Part shown: piece by piece, positions 18,150-27,063 of the stretch
How positions within the stretch are numbered: the stretch's first letter is position 1
Layout of the letters: every line of letters begins with the position of its first letter
Source: Bombella dulcis
GTDB taxonomy: Bacteria > Pseudomonadota > Alphaproteobacteria > Acetobacterales > Acetobacteraceae
Assembly (NCBI RefSeq): GCF_026385505.1
Contig: NZ_JANIDV010000003.1
Span: 62,001-126,000, forward strand
Reading direction: 5' to 3'
DNA length: 64,000 bases
Notes under the pieces: generated by a model
Told to the model about the DNA's origin: nothing
Databases searched by the model: none
What the model saw: the letters and a program-made list of their open reading frames with translations, nothing else
Translations under genes and position numbers: made by a program

Positions 18150-19232
18150 ATGGCTGAAGCATTGTCAGAAAATGCACACGACCTCCGTCTGGTCGATATT
18201 TCACCCGATTACTGGTACCCCATCGCTTGGTCCAGGGACCTCAGGGCAGGGAAGGCCATTGGCCGCAATTTCAGTGGCCAGCCGATTGTGCTTGTCCGTC
18301 CGAAGAGAGGGCCGGTCTATGCTCTGGAGGACAGATGCGCCCATCGGCAGGTACCCCTCAGCGAAGGGGTTGTTGAAGGCGGGACCATCAAATGCGGCTA
18401 TCACGGCTGGGCTTACAGCCGGAAAGGGGACTGTGAGGACATTCCCTATCTGGGCAAGGACGAGAACCAGAAGCGCATCCCCAACTGTGTCCGCCCTTAC
18501 CCCTGCATCGAAACGGGGGGCATGATCTTCATTTTCCCGGGGGATCCCCGGAAGGCATGGAAAACCCCGCTGCCGGAGCTGGCTCAGGTGGGCAACAGGG
18601 CTTTCAAGACACGGCGTTTCAATCCATCCGTGAAGTGTCATTACACCTTCATGCATGAGAACCTGATGGACATGAACCATCAGTTCCTGCACCGGCGGCA
18701 GATGGGACAGATCAAGGCCCGTTATCTGGGCGGTGATCAGGGAGACGGGTATGTGGAGGCCCGGTACAGCTTTGCCCGTGTGGGCAGTGAAGGACAGCCT
18801 CTGGCGGAACGGCTGATCTTCGGCAAGCATAAATATGACCCCAGCAAGCCGCAGCCGGTGGAAGAGGTCGTGACCATCCGCACATCCTATCCGTATCAGA
18901 GCCTGCATATTCACGATAAGGATGGCGATCTCATCATGCAGCTCTTTGCCGTTTATGTGCCGGATAGTGGTGATGGCCAGAGCTGCCAGACATTCGGGCT
19001 TCTGTCCGTCCTGCGTCCTAAAGTGCCTCTTCTGCTGGACCTCATCTGGCCGGTTCTGGGCGTGTTCACCAACCGCATCTTCCATGAGGACAAGGACATC
19101 GTGGAGATGGAGCAGAAGGCGTGGAACGAACAGGGCGGCGACCGGAACATCGAGGTCTTCCCCATCGTGAAGAAACTGCGTCATCTGCTGCGGTCTGGCG
19201 GCATTGCCCGTCAGGCCATACAGGAAGCCTGA
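18150..19232 (+). CDS. Rieske-type non-heme iron oxygenase, alpha subunit
   Basis: A 360-residue protein. The Rieske [2Fe-2S] ligands are CAHRQVPLSEG and, 17 residues after the His, CGYHGWAYS. The mononuclear iron motif is ENLMDMNHQFLHRR (Asp with two His spaced as in ring-hydroxylating oxygenases). Such enzymes hydroxylate or demethylate ring compounds using NADH electrons through a reductase, which is not encoded nearby. The ATG at 18150 is chosen over 18132 because MAEALSENA begins a normal-looking N-terminus. The substrate cannot be told. It stands alone between the Zur operator and an efflux operon. Confidence 0.85.
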   Translation: MAEALSENAHDLRLVDISPDYWYPIAWSRDLRAGKAIGRNFSGQPIVLVRPKRGPVYALEDRCAHRQVPLSEGVVEGGTIKCGYHGWAYSRKGDCEDIPYLGKDENQKRIPNCVRPYPCIETGGMIFIFPGDPRKAWKTPLPELAQVGNRAFKTRRFNPSVKCHYTFMHENLMDMNHQFLHRRQMGQIKARYLGGDQGDGYVEARYSFARVGSEGQPLAERLIFGKHKYDPSKPQPVEEVVTIRTSYPYQSLHIHDKDGDLIMQLFAVYVPDSGDGQSCQTFGLLSVLRPKVPLLLDLIWPVLGVFTNRIFHEDKDIVEMEQKAWNEQGGDRNIEVFPIVKKLRHLLRSGGIARQAIQEA

Positions 19233-19277
19233 CGGGACAGGAGAGGCACACATCATCCGATGGGCCTCTCCCCTGCT

Positions 19278-20228
19278 TCATTTGTAGCCGAAGAGGTGGC
19301 GGAGATCGTCGCTCAGATGCTGGAAGGCATCCTCGTTGCTGCGCCGCCGTCTGTTGCCCTTCTCGGATATGACCGTGACGGTCACGGTCATGCCGGCGGC
19401 GAGGTTGAGGTCTGCCGGAACGGCATCAAGGCTGATGCGGACGGGAATACGCTGGGCCAGCCGCACCCATGTATAGACAGGGTCCACCATCGGCAGGCCA
19501 AGAGTATTCGTCAGGGCATTCCTGCTGGCGATGCCACGGGTGATGCTGTGAACATGCCCGTAAAGGGGCGTGTGATAGCCCATCAGGTCCATGCGGACGG
19601 GATCGCCCACACTGAGGTCATGGACCTTCACTTCCTCAAAATACCCGTCTACCCAGAATGAATTCGTGTCGATGACATGGATGTTCACCTGCCCTGCCGA
19701 GGCATAGTCTCCCGGTCTCATGGTCAGGTTGGTGACGATGCCATCTATGGAACTGCGGACGGTCGTGCGGTCCAGATTGATCTGTGCCTGCCTGCGCTGG
19801 GCCAGGGCCGTGCTGTAGATGGCACGGGCCTGCTGGGCCAGAGCCTCATACTGCGTCTTTTCCTCCTGCGAGACGGCGGCTCCCGGAATGGCGTGACGCC
19901 AGCGGGCCTGATTGAGGCGGAAGTCAAGGTCGGCCTTCGCCTTGTTCACGTCCGCATCGGCTTTTTCAAGGGTGACCTGATAATCGAACGGGTCAATGAC
20001 ATAGAGTGCATCCCCTTTATGGACCTGCTGGTTGTCATGTACCGGCACGGAGACAATCTGCCCGGAGACACGGGGTGCAATGTTGGCTACCTGCACACGG
20101 ACCTGCCCGTTACGGGTCCACGGGGCGGCGGTGTAGTAGTCCCAGAGTACGACGGCCACGAATCCGGCCACGCAGAGGACGGAGGCCGTGACGGAAAAAC
20201 GGATGAGGCGGTAGGCACGTGTAAACAC
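19278..20228 (-). CDS. HlyD/EmrA-type membrane fusion protein (AaeA-like)
   Basis: Periplasmic adaptor of an AaeB/FUSC efflux system. One N-terminal membrane helix (FSVTASVLCVAGFVAVVLW) is followed by WTRNGQVRVQVANIAPRVSG, the first half of the lipoyl domain, a coiled-coil hairpin (about residues 90-160) and the second lipoyl half DGIVTNLTMRPGDYAS. The GTG at 20228, nine bases after the DUF1656 stop with AAGG before it, gives 316 residues. A longer frame from 20318 would overlap DUF1656 heavily and is unlikely. Confidence 0.87.
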   Translation of the reverse strand: MFTRAYRLIRFSVTASVLCVAGFVAVVLWDYYTAAPWTRNGQVRVQVANIAPRVSGQIVSVPVHDNQQVHKGDALYVIDPFDYQVTLEKADADVNKAKADLDFRLNQARWRHAIPGAAVSQEEKTQYEALAQQARAIYSTALAQRRQAQINLDRTTVRSSIDGIVTNLTMRPGDYASAGQVNIHVIDTNSFWVDGYFEEVKVHDLSVGDPVRMDLMGYHTPLYGHVHSITRGIASRNALTNTLGLPMVDPVYTWVRLAQRIPVRISLDAVPADLNLAAGMTVTVTVISEKGNRRRRSNEDAFQHLSDDLRHLFGYK

Positions 20229-20236
20229 TGGCAGCC

Positions 20237-20440
20237 TTATAGCAGAATGGTGAACAGGCCGAGTAGGCAGATCATGATGGCGAACTGTGCCAGCGGCGGG
20301 TTGGCAAAGAAACGCCACAGCCGCATTTTCTGCAGGGTAAGCCGTAGCAGGAAGGTGCCCAGCAGGGCGAGGGCCAGATCAATGATGAAGGACGAGACAA
20401 ACAGCCCGTCCAGATTGATGACAAGATAATGGTTTACCAT
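20237..20440 (-). CDS. DUF1656 small membrane protein (AaeX-like)
   Basis: A 67-residue protein with two hydrophobic helices (about 13-34 and 48-67). DUF1656 proteins sit between FUSC-type transporters and HlyD-type adaptors in aaeXAB-like operons, as here; their exact role is unknown. The start overlaps the end of the FUSC gene by seven bases. Confidence 0.85.
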   Translation of the reverse strand: MVNHYLVINLDGLFVSSFIIDLALALLGTFLLRLTLQKMRLWRFFANPPLAQFAIMICLLGLFTILL

Positions 20441-22485
20441 CGTCTGCGTCCTATTCCGTAATGGCGGAGAGCAGACCTGTTCTGCCGGAGGAGGAAGTGG
20501 ACTTCTTCAAGCCCCGCAGCGCAGAGGACTGCCGTGACATGTGCATGATCATCATGTGTCTGGGCCTGCATGAGCATCTTTTCTGCCATGAGGGGCAGAT
20601 GGTCTTCCAGTGAGGTGAGCGTCATGCGGGTCAGGTCAGCCTGTAGGGTTCCGGCCAGGGGGGTAAGGGACGGATACTGGCAGGCGGCCTTGAGGTCCAG
20701 CTCCAGCCGGGCCAGGGCGGTGGTGAGGTCGGCCAGACTGATGAAACGTTCGCAGATGCGCCATGCCGCCTTTCCTTTTTTCTGTCGGCTGATCTCCTGA
20801 GTGAGCGTGTAGAGCTGGTGGAGACGGTCATATTTGCGGCTGAGCAGGGCAGCCGTGAAGGGAGGTGACATGAAGGCGAATTGGCGTTCCAGCTCCCGGG
20901 CGATGGAGAGGGTGATGCGGAAACGTGTCAGCCGTGGGCGTGGTGGAAGGAAGAGGATGAGAAAGAAGGCCGTGATTCCGGCGGCGCAGAGGTAGAAGGT
21001 ATTGCGGTCCATGAAACTGATGAAGTTGTAGTCGTGGTGGTTGTTCAGCCCCAGAAAGACGAAGAAAAAAGAGGCGTAATGCGATCCGATGGCGGATGTG
21101 GCTGGATTGATGATGAGCAGGCAGCTGAACATGACCTGAAACAGCATGATGATGGCCATGCCGGGCATGGTGCTGACATGCGGAAGGATGAAAAAGGAGG
21201 TGATCCCGGCCGTCAGGATGCCCAGTGGCGTGCCGATCAGGATGCCACGGCCAAAGGAGGCACTGTCAGGCTGCGTGATGCCCAGACAGAGCAGCATGGC
21301 GCACTGGGAGAGAGCCGTGGAGGCACTGGGCAGGCCACTGCCGATGAACAGGGCCGCCGCCGCACTGAAGCAGAGCAGAACCCTGATGGCATTGATGAAG
21401 GCCGCCACCTTGTCCGGGTGAAAGGCAAACTGGCTCATGGCCTTTACCGTGCCCAAGGGGGCGGCCTTCAGGAGTGTATTGAGGCCTTTGCGGCTGCTGT
21501 GGCGGCTGGCGATCAGGCTGGCCGTGCGCTCCAGCCGCCATGCATCGGCCCGGCTCAGCTTCGGGGCCTCTGGTGGAAGACGTTTCAGCAGGTCGGTCAT
21601 GAGGGCTTTCCGGTCCGTTCCCGGGGGGGCGTGCATGTCCGAGCGTGTCAGGGCCATGACGGCAGGGCTGACGGTCGCATGACGCATGAGGACCAGCAGG
21701 CTGCGGCAGCAGGACAGGGCCGTGACCATGCCGATCAGGCAGACCTGCGCCCCTTTGCTCCTCAGGCGGCCTTTTGTCAGTTCCGTGCGGGTATCATGAA
21801 TCTGGTTGGCAAGGGAGAAGACCGTGCTGGAGAGGGCGACGGTTTCCAGTGACGTGAGGGTGGGAGTCGCATCATCAAGTGCAAGATGGGTCTCGTGGCG
21901 GACGTCGGCAGCGGTTTTCTGAAGGCTGCGTACGAGTTTCTGCCAGACATGGGGTGTGCCGGAAAGAAGGGCCACCGTGGCGATGGAGGCTACACCGATC
22001 ATGACGGTCGACACACGGGCCACTGTGACGTGAAAGGCATCCTGAGGCGAATCAATGTGGGCAATGGCGATCAGGGCCACGACATAGCCAGAAAGTAACG
22101 CCCCATAGGCCCGGAAGCCCCGCCGTAACGTGCCGACATAGGCGCATATGGCCATCCAGACGGCACAGCCTCCCAGAAGAAGCTGCCGTTCCTGCCCGCA
22201 CATGGAGACGAGACAGAGAGCGACGACACCGCCGATTAGGGTTCCCACGACACGATAGAAGGCCTTGCTGAGGGCCTGTCCCCGTAATGGCTGTGCCAGC
22301 AGCATGACCGTTACGGCGGCACTGGCGGGCGAATCAATCTGTGTCCAGAAAGCGACGATGAGGGACAGCGTGAGGGCCGCCCAGATGCGCAGGGTGAAGC
22401 TCCACCAGCCCGGCTGGAAGAAGGCCCCGGCTTTCGTCAGGAGCCGGTCCATCATCGTGACGTGCCGATGTTTCACGTGTGTCAT
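20434..22485 (-). CDS. FUSC-family (AaeB-like) aromatic acid/solvent efflux protein
   Basis: A 683-residue inner-membrane protein with two sets of hydrophobic segments (about 25-180 and 370-520), each followed by a soluble helical part, the layout of AaeB/YccS/FUSC transporters. The N-terminal region has DSPASAAVTVMLLAQPLRGQ, then FYRVVGTLIGGVVAL, characteristic of the family. It likely exports aromatic acids or other small organic acids together with the downstream DUF1656 and HlyD proteins. It is first in that leftward operon, with tRNA-Ala just upstream. The GTGAAAC in its start region resembles half a parS. Confidence 0.87.
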   Translation of the reverse strand: MTHVKHRHVTMMDRLLTKAGAFFQPGWWSFTLRIWAALTLSLIVAFWTQIDSPASAAVTVMLLAQPLRGQALSKAFYRVVGTLIGGVVALCLVSMCGQERQLLLGGCAVWMAICAYVGTLRRGFRAYGALLSGYVVALIAIAHIDSPQDAFHVTVARVSTVMIGVASIATVALLSGTPHVWQKLVRSLQKTAADVRHETHLALDDATPTLTSLETVALSSTVFSLANQIHDTRTELTKGRLRSKGAQVCLIGMVTALSCCRSLLVLMRHATVSPAVMALTRSDMHAPPGTDRKALMTDLLKRLPPEAPKLSRADAWRLERTASLIASRHSSRKGLNTLLKAAPLGTVKAMSQFAFHPDKVAAFINAIRVLLCFSAAAALFIGSGLPSASTALSQCAMLLCLGITQPDSASFGRGILIGTPLGILTAGITSFFILPHVSTMPGMAIIMLFQVMFSCLLIINPATSAIGSHYASFFFVFLGLNNHHDYNFISFMDRNTFYLCAAGITAFFLILFLPPRPRLTRFRITLSIARELERQFAFMSPPFTAALLSRKYDRLHQLYTLTQEISRQKKGKAAWRICERFISLADLTTALARLELDLKAACQYPSLTPLAGTLQADLTRMTLTSLEDHLPLMAEKMLMQAQTHDDHAHVTAVLCAAGLEEVHFLLRQNRSALRHYGIGRRRW

Positions 22486-22555
22486 GATATGACGGCGTAG
22501 TCAGCTCCGCGTTTCAGGCAGCACTGTAAGCCACGACAGATTTTAAGAGGAAATT

Positions 22556-22631
<76 letters not shown>

Positions 22632-22751
22632 ACTTTTGCACTGCATCAGGGATGCACCGTGCGGGGAGCATATATCCTTACATGACTGGAAAAGGCAAGG
22701 GGGAAGATGCAACTTTTTCCATAAATTATTGCCCTGCCCTCCGTTTTTCTG

Positions 22752-23351
22752 TCAGACGGGCAGCGCATCATGCTGGCGCAGGGCTGCCAGCAGCGGGATC
22801 AGGGGCAGCCCTGCAATGGTATCGCTGCTGCCGGAAACGGAGTCAAAAAGCTGTATGCCCAGCCCTTCAATCCGGTAGCACCCCACGCAGGACAGGATGG
22901 CCGTACCTTCCGTCTGGAGATATTGGGCCAGAAAGTCATCTGAGAAAGGCCGCATGGTCAGGGTCGGGCTGGCGACATGAGACCAGAGTGTCCGTCCGTC
23001 TTTCCAGAAGGTCACGGCCGTATGCAGGGCGTGTGTTTTCCCCCGCAGGGCCTGAAGATGGGTGCGGGCTTCGGTAAGGTCGGCCGGTTTGGCGAAGGCC
23101 CTGCCTTCCAGCTCCAGAATCTGGTCCGCCGCGATGATGAGCCGTCCGGGGTGCCGGGGAGAGGCCGCTTCTGCTTTGGCGTGAGCCAGAGTCAGGGCCG
23201 TTTCCCGTAAGGACAGGCCATCCTTGTGGGCCCGCTGGCGCAGGGCGTCTTCATCCACATCCACGGGACAGCAGGTGACAGTGACACCAGCGGCATGAAG
23301 AAGCTGGCGGCGGATGGCGGAGCCGCTGGCAAGAACGGGCATGAGGGGCAC
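22752..23351 (-). CDS. Maf family nucleotide pyrophosphatase (YceF-like)
   Basis: A 199-residue house-cleaning pyrophosphatase. The Maf signature LASGSAIRRQLL is at residues 7-18, the catalytic Asp is in LIIAADQILELEG, and the GLPLIPLLAAL end is typical. The second window copy at 45250-45870 has the VIGADTVV and GSPSGVIGLPL features of the UTP/dTTP branch. This copy, with AADQIL and GSSDTIAGLPLI, looks closer to the YceF (7-methyl-GTP) branch. It is divergent from hemE. The start is the ATG at 23351, or the ATG at 23342. Confidence 0.87.
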   Translation of the reverse strand: MPLMPVLASGSAIRRQLLHAAGVTVTCCPVDVDEDALRQRAHKDGLSLRETALTLAHAKAEAASPRHPGRLIIAADQILELEGRAFAKPADLTEARTHLQALRGKTHALHTAVTFWKDGRTLWSHVASPTLTMRPFSDDFLAQYLQTEGTAILSCVGCYRIEGLGIQLFDSVSGSSDTIAGLPLIPLLAALRQHDALPV

Positions 23352-23538
23352 TCCTTACGGTCTGTTGAACAGCGGCTATCATATCATTCCGTTCCGTGAC
23401 AGCAGATCATTCCGGAGTTGACGCCCGCGGCCCCTGCGGGGCAAGGATGATCCTATGGATGTCATACGATGGATATGGCCATGGCAGAGGGGCCTCCCCC
23501 CCCCTCTCCTTTTCCGGAATTTTGAACAGGGCACAGGC

Positions 23539-24603
23539 ATGACACAGCAGGACAGGGCAGCTCCCGCAGGAATGGCAACGAAAGACAAACCGCTTCTGCG
23601 GGCCTTGAAGGGTGAGGCTGTCTGGCCGCCGCCTGTCTGGCTGATGCGGCAGGCCGGGCGTTACCTGCCGGAGTTCCGGGCCATGCGGGAGCAGGCGGAC
23701 TTCATCACGCGCTGCATGACACCCGACATCGCCGTGGAGCTGACGTTACAGCCCGTCCGCCGCTACGGCATGGATGGAGCGATCCTGTTCTCGGATATTC
23801 TCATCCTGCCGTGGGCGATGGGCCAGGACCTGCGCTTTGAGGAAGGGCGTGGCCCGGTGATGACACCCATCCGCAGCGAGGCGGACCTTGCCCGGCTGGA
23901 TGAAGGCCGGATGATGGAGGCCGTGGCCCCCGTGCGGGAGGCCCTGCGCCGCCTGCGGGTGGAACTGCCGGATGAGACGACCCTTCTCGGCTTTGCAGGC
24001 AGTCCTTTCACGGTGGCCTGCTACATGGTCGAGGGGGGCAGCTCCCGTGATTTCGCCCATATAAGGGCGATGATGCAGAATGACCCGGCCCTGTTCGACA
24101 GGCTGATGGACATTCTGACCCGCAACACGGCCGAGATGCTTTGCGGGCAGATCGAAGCCGGTGCGGAAGCCGTCATGCTGTTCGATTCCTGGGGGGGCAT
24201 CCTGCCGCCGGAGGCGTTCCGCCGGTATGTGATCGAGCCGACACGGCAGATCGTGGCGCATATCTGTGCCCGTCATCCTGATGTGCCGCTGATCGGCTTC
24301 CCCCGTCTGGGCGGTGTCATGGTGGCGGAATATGCCGAAAAGACCGGCATCAATGCTCTGGCACTGGATACGGTGGCGGACATGGCCAAAGTGGCGGAAA
24401 TGGTGCCGGAAACGGTGACACTTCAGGGCAATCTTGACCCGATGATCCTGCTGAATGGCGGTGAGGCCCTGAAGGCGGAGACACGGCGCATCCGGGACAG
24501 TCTCAGGGGGCGGCCGCATGTGTTCAATCTGGGGCACGGTGTCATCAAGACCACACCGCCGGAGCATGTGGCCACGCTGGTTGAGACGATCCGGGACGTC
24601 TGA
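23539..24603 (+). CDS. hemE: Uroporphyrinogen decarboxylase
   Basis: Converts uroporphyrinogen III to coproporphyrinogen III in heme synthesis. The signature PVWLMRQAGRYLPEFR is near the N-terminus, LFSDILILPWAMGQ follows, and the second signature GFAGSPFTVACYMVEGGSS is mid-protein; FNLGHGV is at the end. The ATG at 23539 gives 354 residues, a standard length; an ATG at 23572 (343 residues) is also possible, and 23455 is too long. The HAD gene starts 3 bases after its stop and hemJ follows, so this is a small heme cluster. Confidence 0.95.
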   Translation: MTQQDRAAPAGMATKDKPLLRALKGEAVWPPPVWLMRQAGRYLPEFRAMREQADFITRCMTPDIAVELTLQPVRRYGMDGAILFSDILILPWAMGQDLRFEEGRGPVMTPIRSEADLARLDEGRMMEAVAPVREALRRLRVELPDETTLLGFAGSPFTVACYMVEGGSSRDFAHIRAMMQNDPALFDRLMDILTRNTAEMLCGQIEAGAEAVMLFDSWGGILPPEAFRRYVIEPTRQIVAHICARHPDVPLIGFPRLGGVMVAEYAEKTGINALALDTVADMAKVAEMVPETVTLQGNLDPMILLNGGEALKAETRRIRDSLRGRPHVFNLGHGVIKTTPPEHVATLVETIRDV

Positions 24604-24605
24604 TC

Positions 24606-25307
24606 ATGAAAGATGGAGTGCGGCAGGGCCTGAAGCTGGTCATTTTTGACTGTGATGGCGTGCTGATCGACAGTGAAGGCCCGTCCTGTCGGGCAACGGC
24701 GCAGTTTGCTCGGTCGCTGGGCGTGAACATCTCCGATGAAGAAGGGCTGGCCCGTTTTGCGGGCAAGGCCCTGCCGCAGGTGGTCAGGGAGCTGGAAGCG
24801 GAGCTTGGCCATCCCCTGCCCCCCGGTACGCATACGAAAATGCGGGATAATCTCGTCAGGCTCATGAAGGAAGGTGTCGCCCCCGTGGAGGGGGCCATTG
24901 CTCTGCTTGAGGCTCTGGCAGCGCGGTATGTGCCTGTCCGTGTCGGCTCCAATTCCTCCATGACGGAAATGGAGGCCAAGTTCGGCTGTACCGGAATGGA
25001 CCGTCTCCTGCCGGAAGAACGCATCCATTCCGCAGCGGATATGGGAAAGCCCAAGCCGGACCCGGCTGTCTATCTGCGTGGTGCCGAAATGGAGGGCGTC
25101 AGGCCGGAGGAAACGGTGGTGATCGAGGATAGTGACACCGGGGCTGATGCCGCCCGCCGGGCGGGCATGTCCTGCATCCTGCTGCGTCCGGCCTCTCACC
25201 CTATGCCTGCGTTCTGGCCCGTGGAAGGGTTTGTCCGGGTGGAGCATCTTGATGAGGTCATGCTTCTGCTGGACGCTGCCCTAGCTCCAGCTTTTCGGCA
25301 GGGATAG
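24606..25307 (+). CDS. HAD-IA family phosphatase
   Basis: A 233-residue haloacid-dehalogenase-type hydrolase. Motif I is IFDCDGVLIDSE with the nucleophile Asp, motif II the Ser in VRVGSNSS, motif III the Lys in MGKPKPDPAVY, and motif IV VIEDSDTGADAA. The cap is the alpha-helical C1 type. Relatives include beta-phosphoglucomutase and phosphoglycolate phosphatase; the substrate here is uncertain. Its start is 3 bases after the hemE stop, implying shared translation, though a heme-pathway role is not implied by the family. Confidence 0.87.
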   Translation: MKDGVRQGLKLVIFDCDGVLIDSEGPSCRATAQFARSLGVNISDEEGLARFAGKALPQVVRELEAELGHPLPPGTHTKMRDNLVRLMKEGVAPVEGAIALLEALAARYVPVRVGSNSSMTEMEAKFGCTGMDRLLPEERIHSAADMGKPKPDPAVYLRGAEMEGVRPEETVVIEDSDTGADAARRAGMSCILLRPASHPMPAFWPVEGFVRVEHLDEVMLLLDAALAPAFRQG

Positions 25308-25382
25308 CCGCAAGATGGCCACAGGTGGCGTTCATGTCTGATTCTGATGGCTGGATCAGAAAGTACGGAGGGTAACTGGATT

Positions 25383-25829
25383 ATGGCACTGTTTCTGCTG
25401 AAGCATCTGAACTGGCTCGTTTCACTGCACATCATGGCATTCGTGTCATGGATGGCGGGACTGTTCTACCTGCCCCGCCTGTTTGTCTACCATACGCAGA
25501 TAAAGCCCGGTTCCGAGGAAAATACCCGTTTCTGCCTGATGGAACGCCGTCTTCAGAAGCAGATCATGGCGCCGGCCATGATCGTGACCTTTTTTACCGG
25601 TGCCCTGATGGCATCCCTGCCAGGGGTGGTGAGCTGGTCTTCCGTCTGGTGGTGGGTCAAGCTTCTTTGCCTGCTGGGCATGTTCATGTTTCACGGAGCC
25701 TGTGCCGTCTGGCGTCGTGACTTTGCAGCAGGCCGGAACCAGCGGAGCGAGCGTTTTTACCGCATTGCCAATGAGGTTCCGACCATCCTGATGGTCCTCA
25801 TCGTCATCATGATCGTGGTGAGGCCATAA
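25383..25829 (+). CDS. hemJ: Protoporphyrinogen IX oxidase HemJ
   Basis: Inner-membrane oxidase that makes protoporphyrin IX in bacteria lacking HemG/HemY. The 148-residue protein has four membrane helices. An early His (SLHIMAFVSWMAGLFYLPRLF) and the C-terminal block beginning WRRDFAAGRNQRSERFYRIA and ending NEVPTILM are HemJ signatures. The ATG at 25383 follows a GGAGGG ribosome site; the upstream ATG at 25347 is not supported. With hemE and the HAD gene it forms a rightward cluster, and the GC-rich hairpin at 25831-25849 after it lacks a T-run. Confidence 0.93.
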   Translation: MALFLLKHLNWLVSLHIMAFVSWMAGLFYLPRLFVYHTQIKPGSEENTRFCLMERRLQKQIMAPAMIVTFFTGALMASLPGVVSWSSVWWWVKLLCLLGMFMFHGACAVWRRDFAAGRNQRSERFYRIANEVPTILMVLIVIMIVVRP

Positions 25830-25855
25830 AGGGAGGGCAAAGCCCTCCCCATGTT

Positions 25856-26155
25856 TCAGTGAGCGTATGGGCAGGAGCCGTATCTGTTGTCTTCCGGTTG
25901 GCTTTTTAGGCAGGAGAAAATGAAGAGCGGCAGACTGCCCACGATGGTCAGGGACAGGAGAAGCTACCATCCCGACCGTCCTGTATCATGCAGGCGTCTG
26001 ACGCAGGCAGCGGCGAAGGGCACGAGCACTATCCCGTGAACGATTGACATGAGTACGGCAAAATAGAAGTAGAATGCCGTGTTGATGACAAACGGCATAT
26101 AGGCGGAGATGACGGTTGCACCGTGGGGTGGGCGTGGCAGGTCAGGGGATGTCAT
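25856..26155 (-). pseudogene. DUF805 membrane protein interrupted by an amber codon
   Basis: The frame from 26155 reads to RRLHDTGRSGW and stops at TAG (25964-25966). DUF805 proteins continue RLHDxGRSGWW, so the stop falls on the second conserved Trp (TGG to TAG, one base). Past it the same frame runs on in family-like sequence: a hydrophobic helix LLLSLTIVGSLPLFIFSCL, then KSQPEDNRYG, a DUF805 end, until a TGA at 25856-25858. The N-terminal part is also short (the usual first helix is missing or altered). The family is of unknown function. I read it as a dead gene. Confidence 0.8.
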
Positions 26156-26252
26156 GATGTATCCGGGAGGATTTAATCATGTTCCCCGAAGAAAGCCACA
26201 TGCTTCTGCATGGTCCGTTATTTCCGGAGTGGAAATGAACGCTGAGACCCGA

Positions 26253-26918
26253 TCAGTGGTGATGTGACCGCTTCTTTCTGGCTTCCCACTGTTTCTCGTC
26301 AGCAACAGCCTTTCTGATGAGCGTATGCTCGTGATGGCGGAGAAAGAAGAAGGAGCCGACCAGCAGGGTCACGATGCAGACAGCCAGCCCTATGCCGACC
26401 GGGCCGGTGAAACTGTCAATCTGGCTCCCCAGTTCATATGGGACGAAAACGTAGCAGACCCCCCAGAGCAGCCCGCCAAGCGCATTATAGATGGTGAAAG
26501 AGACCCACGGCATGCGTGAGGCCCCGGCGAGAATGGCGATCAGGATACGCAGGAAGGCAATGAAACGGCCAAGCAGGACCCCGGCTCCGCCAAAACGGCG
26601 GAAGAGGTAACGGCCCAGAGTGAGGCGGTCCTGATGCAGGCCGACCTTGTGGCCATATTTTTCCAGCAGCCGATAGCCAAGCTGATAGCCGATGAGATAG
26701 CCGATATTGTCCCCGATGATGGCCCCGCTGACAGCGGAGATGACCAGCCCTTCCGGGGTAAAATGATGCGCATGGGATGAATACAGGGAAGCCAGGATTA
26801 GTAGGCTTTCAGCCGGTAGAGGAATTCCTGTACTTTCCAAGACGATGATGGTCCCCAGTATCAAATAGGCATAAAGTGGGGGCAGATGTTCAAGAAAAGT
26901 GGAGAGATGCTGTATCAG
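26253..26918 (-). CDS. DedA family membrane protein with a likely non-standard start
   Basis: DedA proteins are inner-membrane lipid flippases/scramblases needed for envelope homeostasis. Hallmarks visible are ESTGIPLPAESLLILAS, GAIIGDNIGYLIGYQLG and the FRRFGGAGVLLGRFIAFLR block with the conserved Arg. The first usual start codon is a TTG at 26864, but family-like sequence (EHLPPLYAYLILGTI) extends upstream of it. In that extension there is no ATG, GTG or TTG before the stop at 26931. A CTG at 26916-26918 lies six bases after AAAGGAAG and would give 221 residues, so I chose it. The C-terminus ends in a His cluster. Confidence 0.8.
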   Translation of the reverse strand: MIQHLSTFLEHLPPLYAYLILGTIIVLESTGIPLPAESLLILASLYSSHAHHFTPEGLVISAVSGAIIGDNIGYLIGYQLGYRLLEKYGHKVGLHQDRLTLGRYLFRRFGGAGVLLGRFIAFLRILIAILAGASRMPWVSFTIYNALGGLLWGVCYVFVPYELGSQIDSFTGPVGIGLAVCIVTLLVGSFFFLRHHEHTLIRKAVADEKQWEARKKRSHHH

Positions 26919-27063
26919 GGGGAGCTTCCTTTAGAAACGGGCATCATGCCGCACCAGTCCAGTTAGGAAAAACCGGGTTTGTGATGGCCTCTCAGTGTGT
27001 TGTCCTGTCAGAATACCGGGGTAGTCTGAAACAAGGCAAGAGCGTTTTTGCAGGAGAGACATC

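Noticed and set aside
20881..21852. A 323-codon plus-strand frame
   Set aside because: It is antisense to the FUSC gene, with Gly/Glu/Asp/Arg-rich low-complexity translation.
22469..22484. A third parS site (TGTTTCACGTGTGTCA)
   Set aside because: Three mismatches fall in one half-site; only half of the motif is good.
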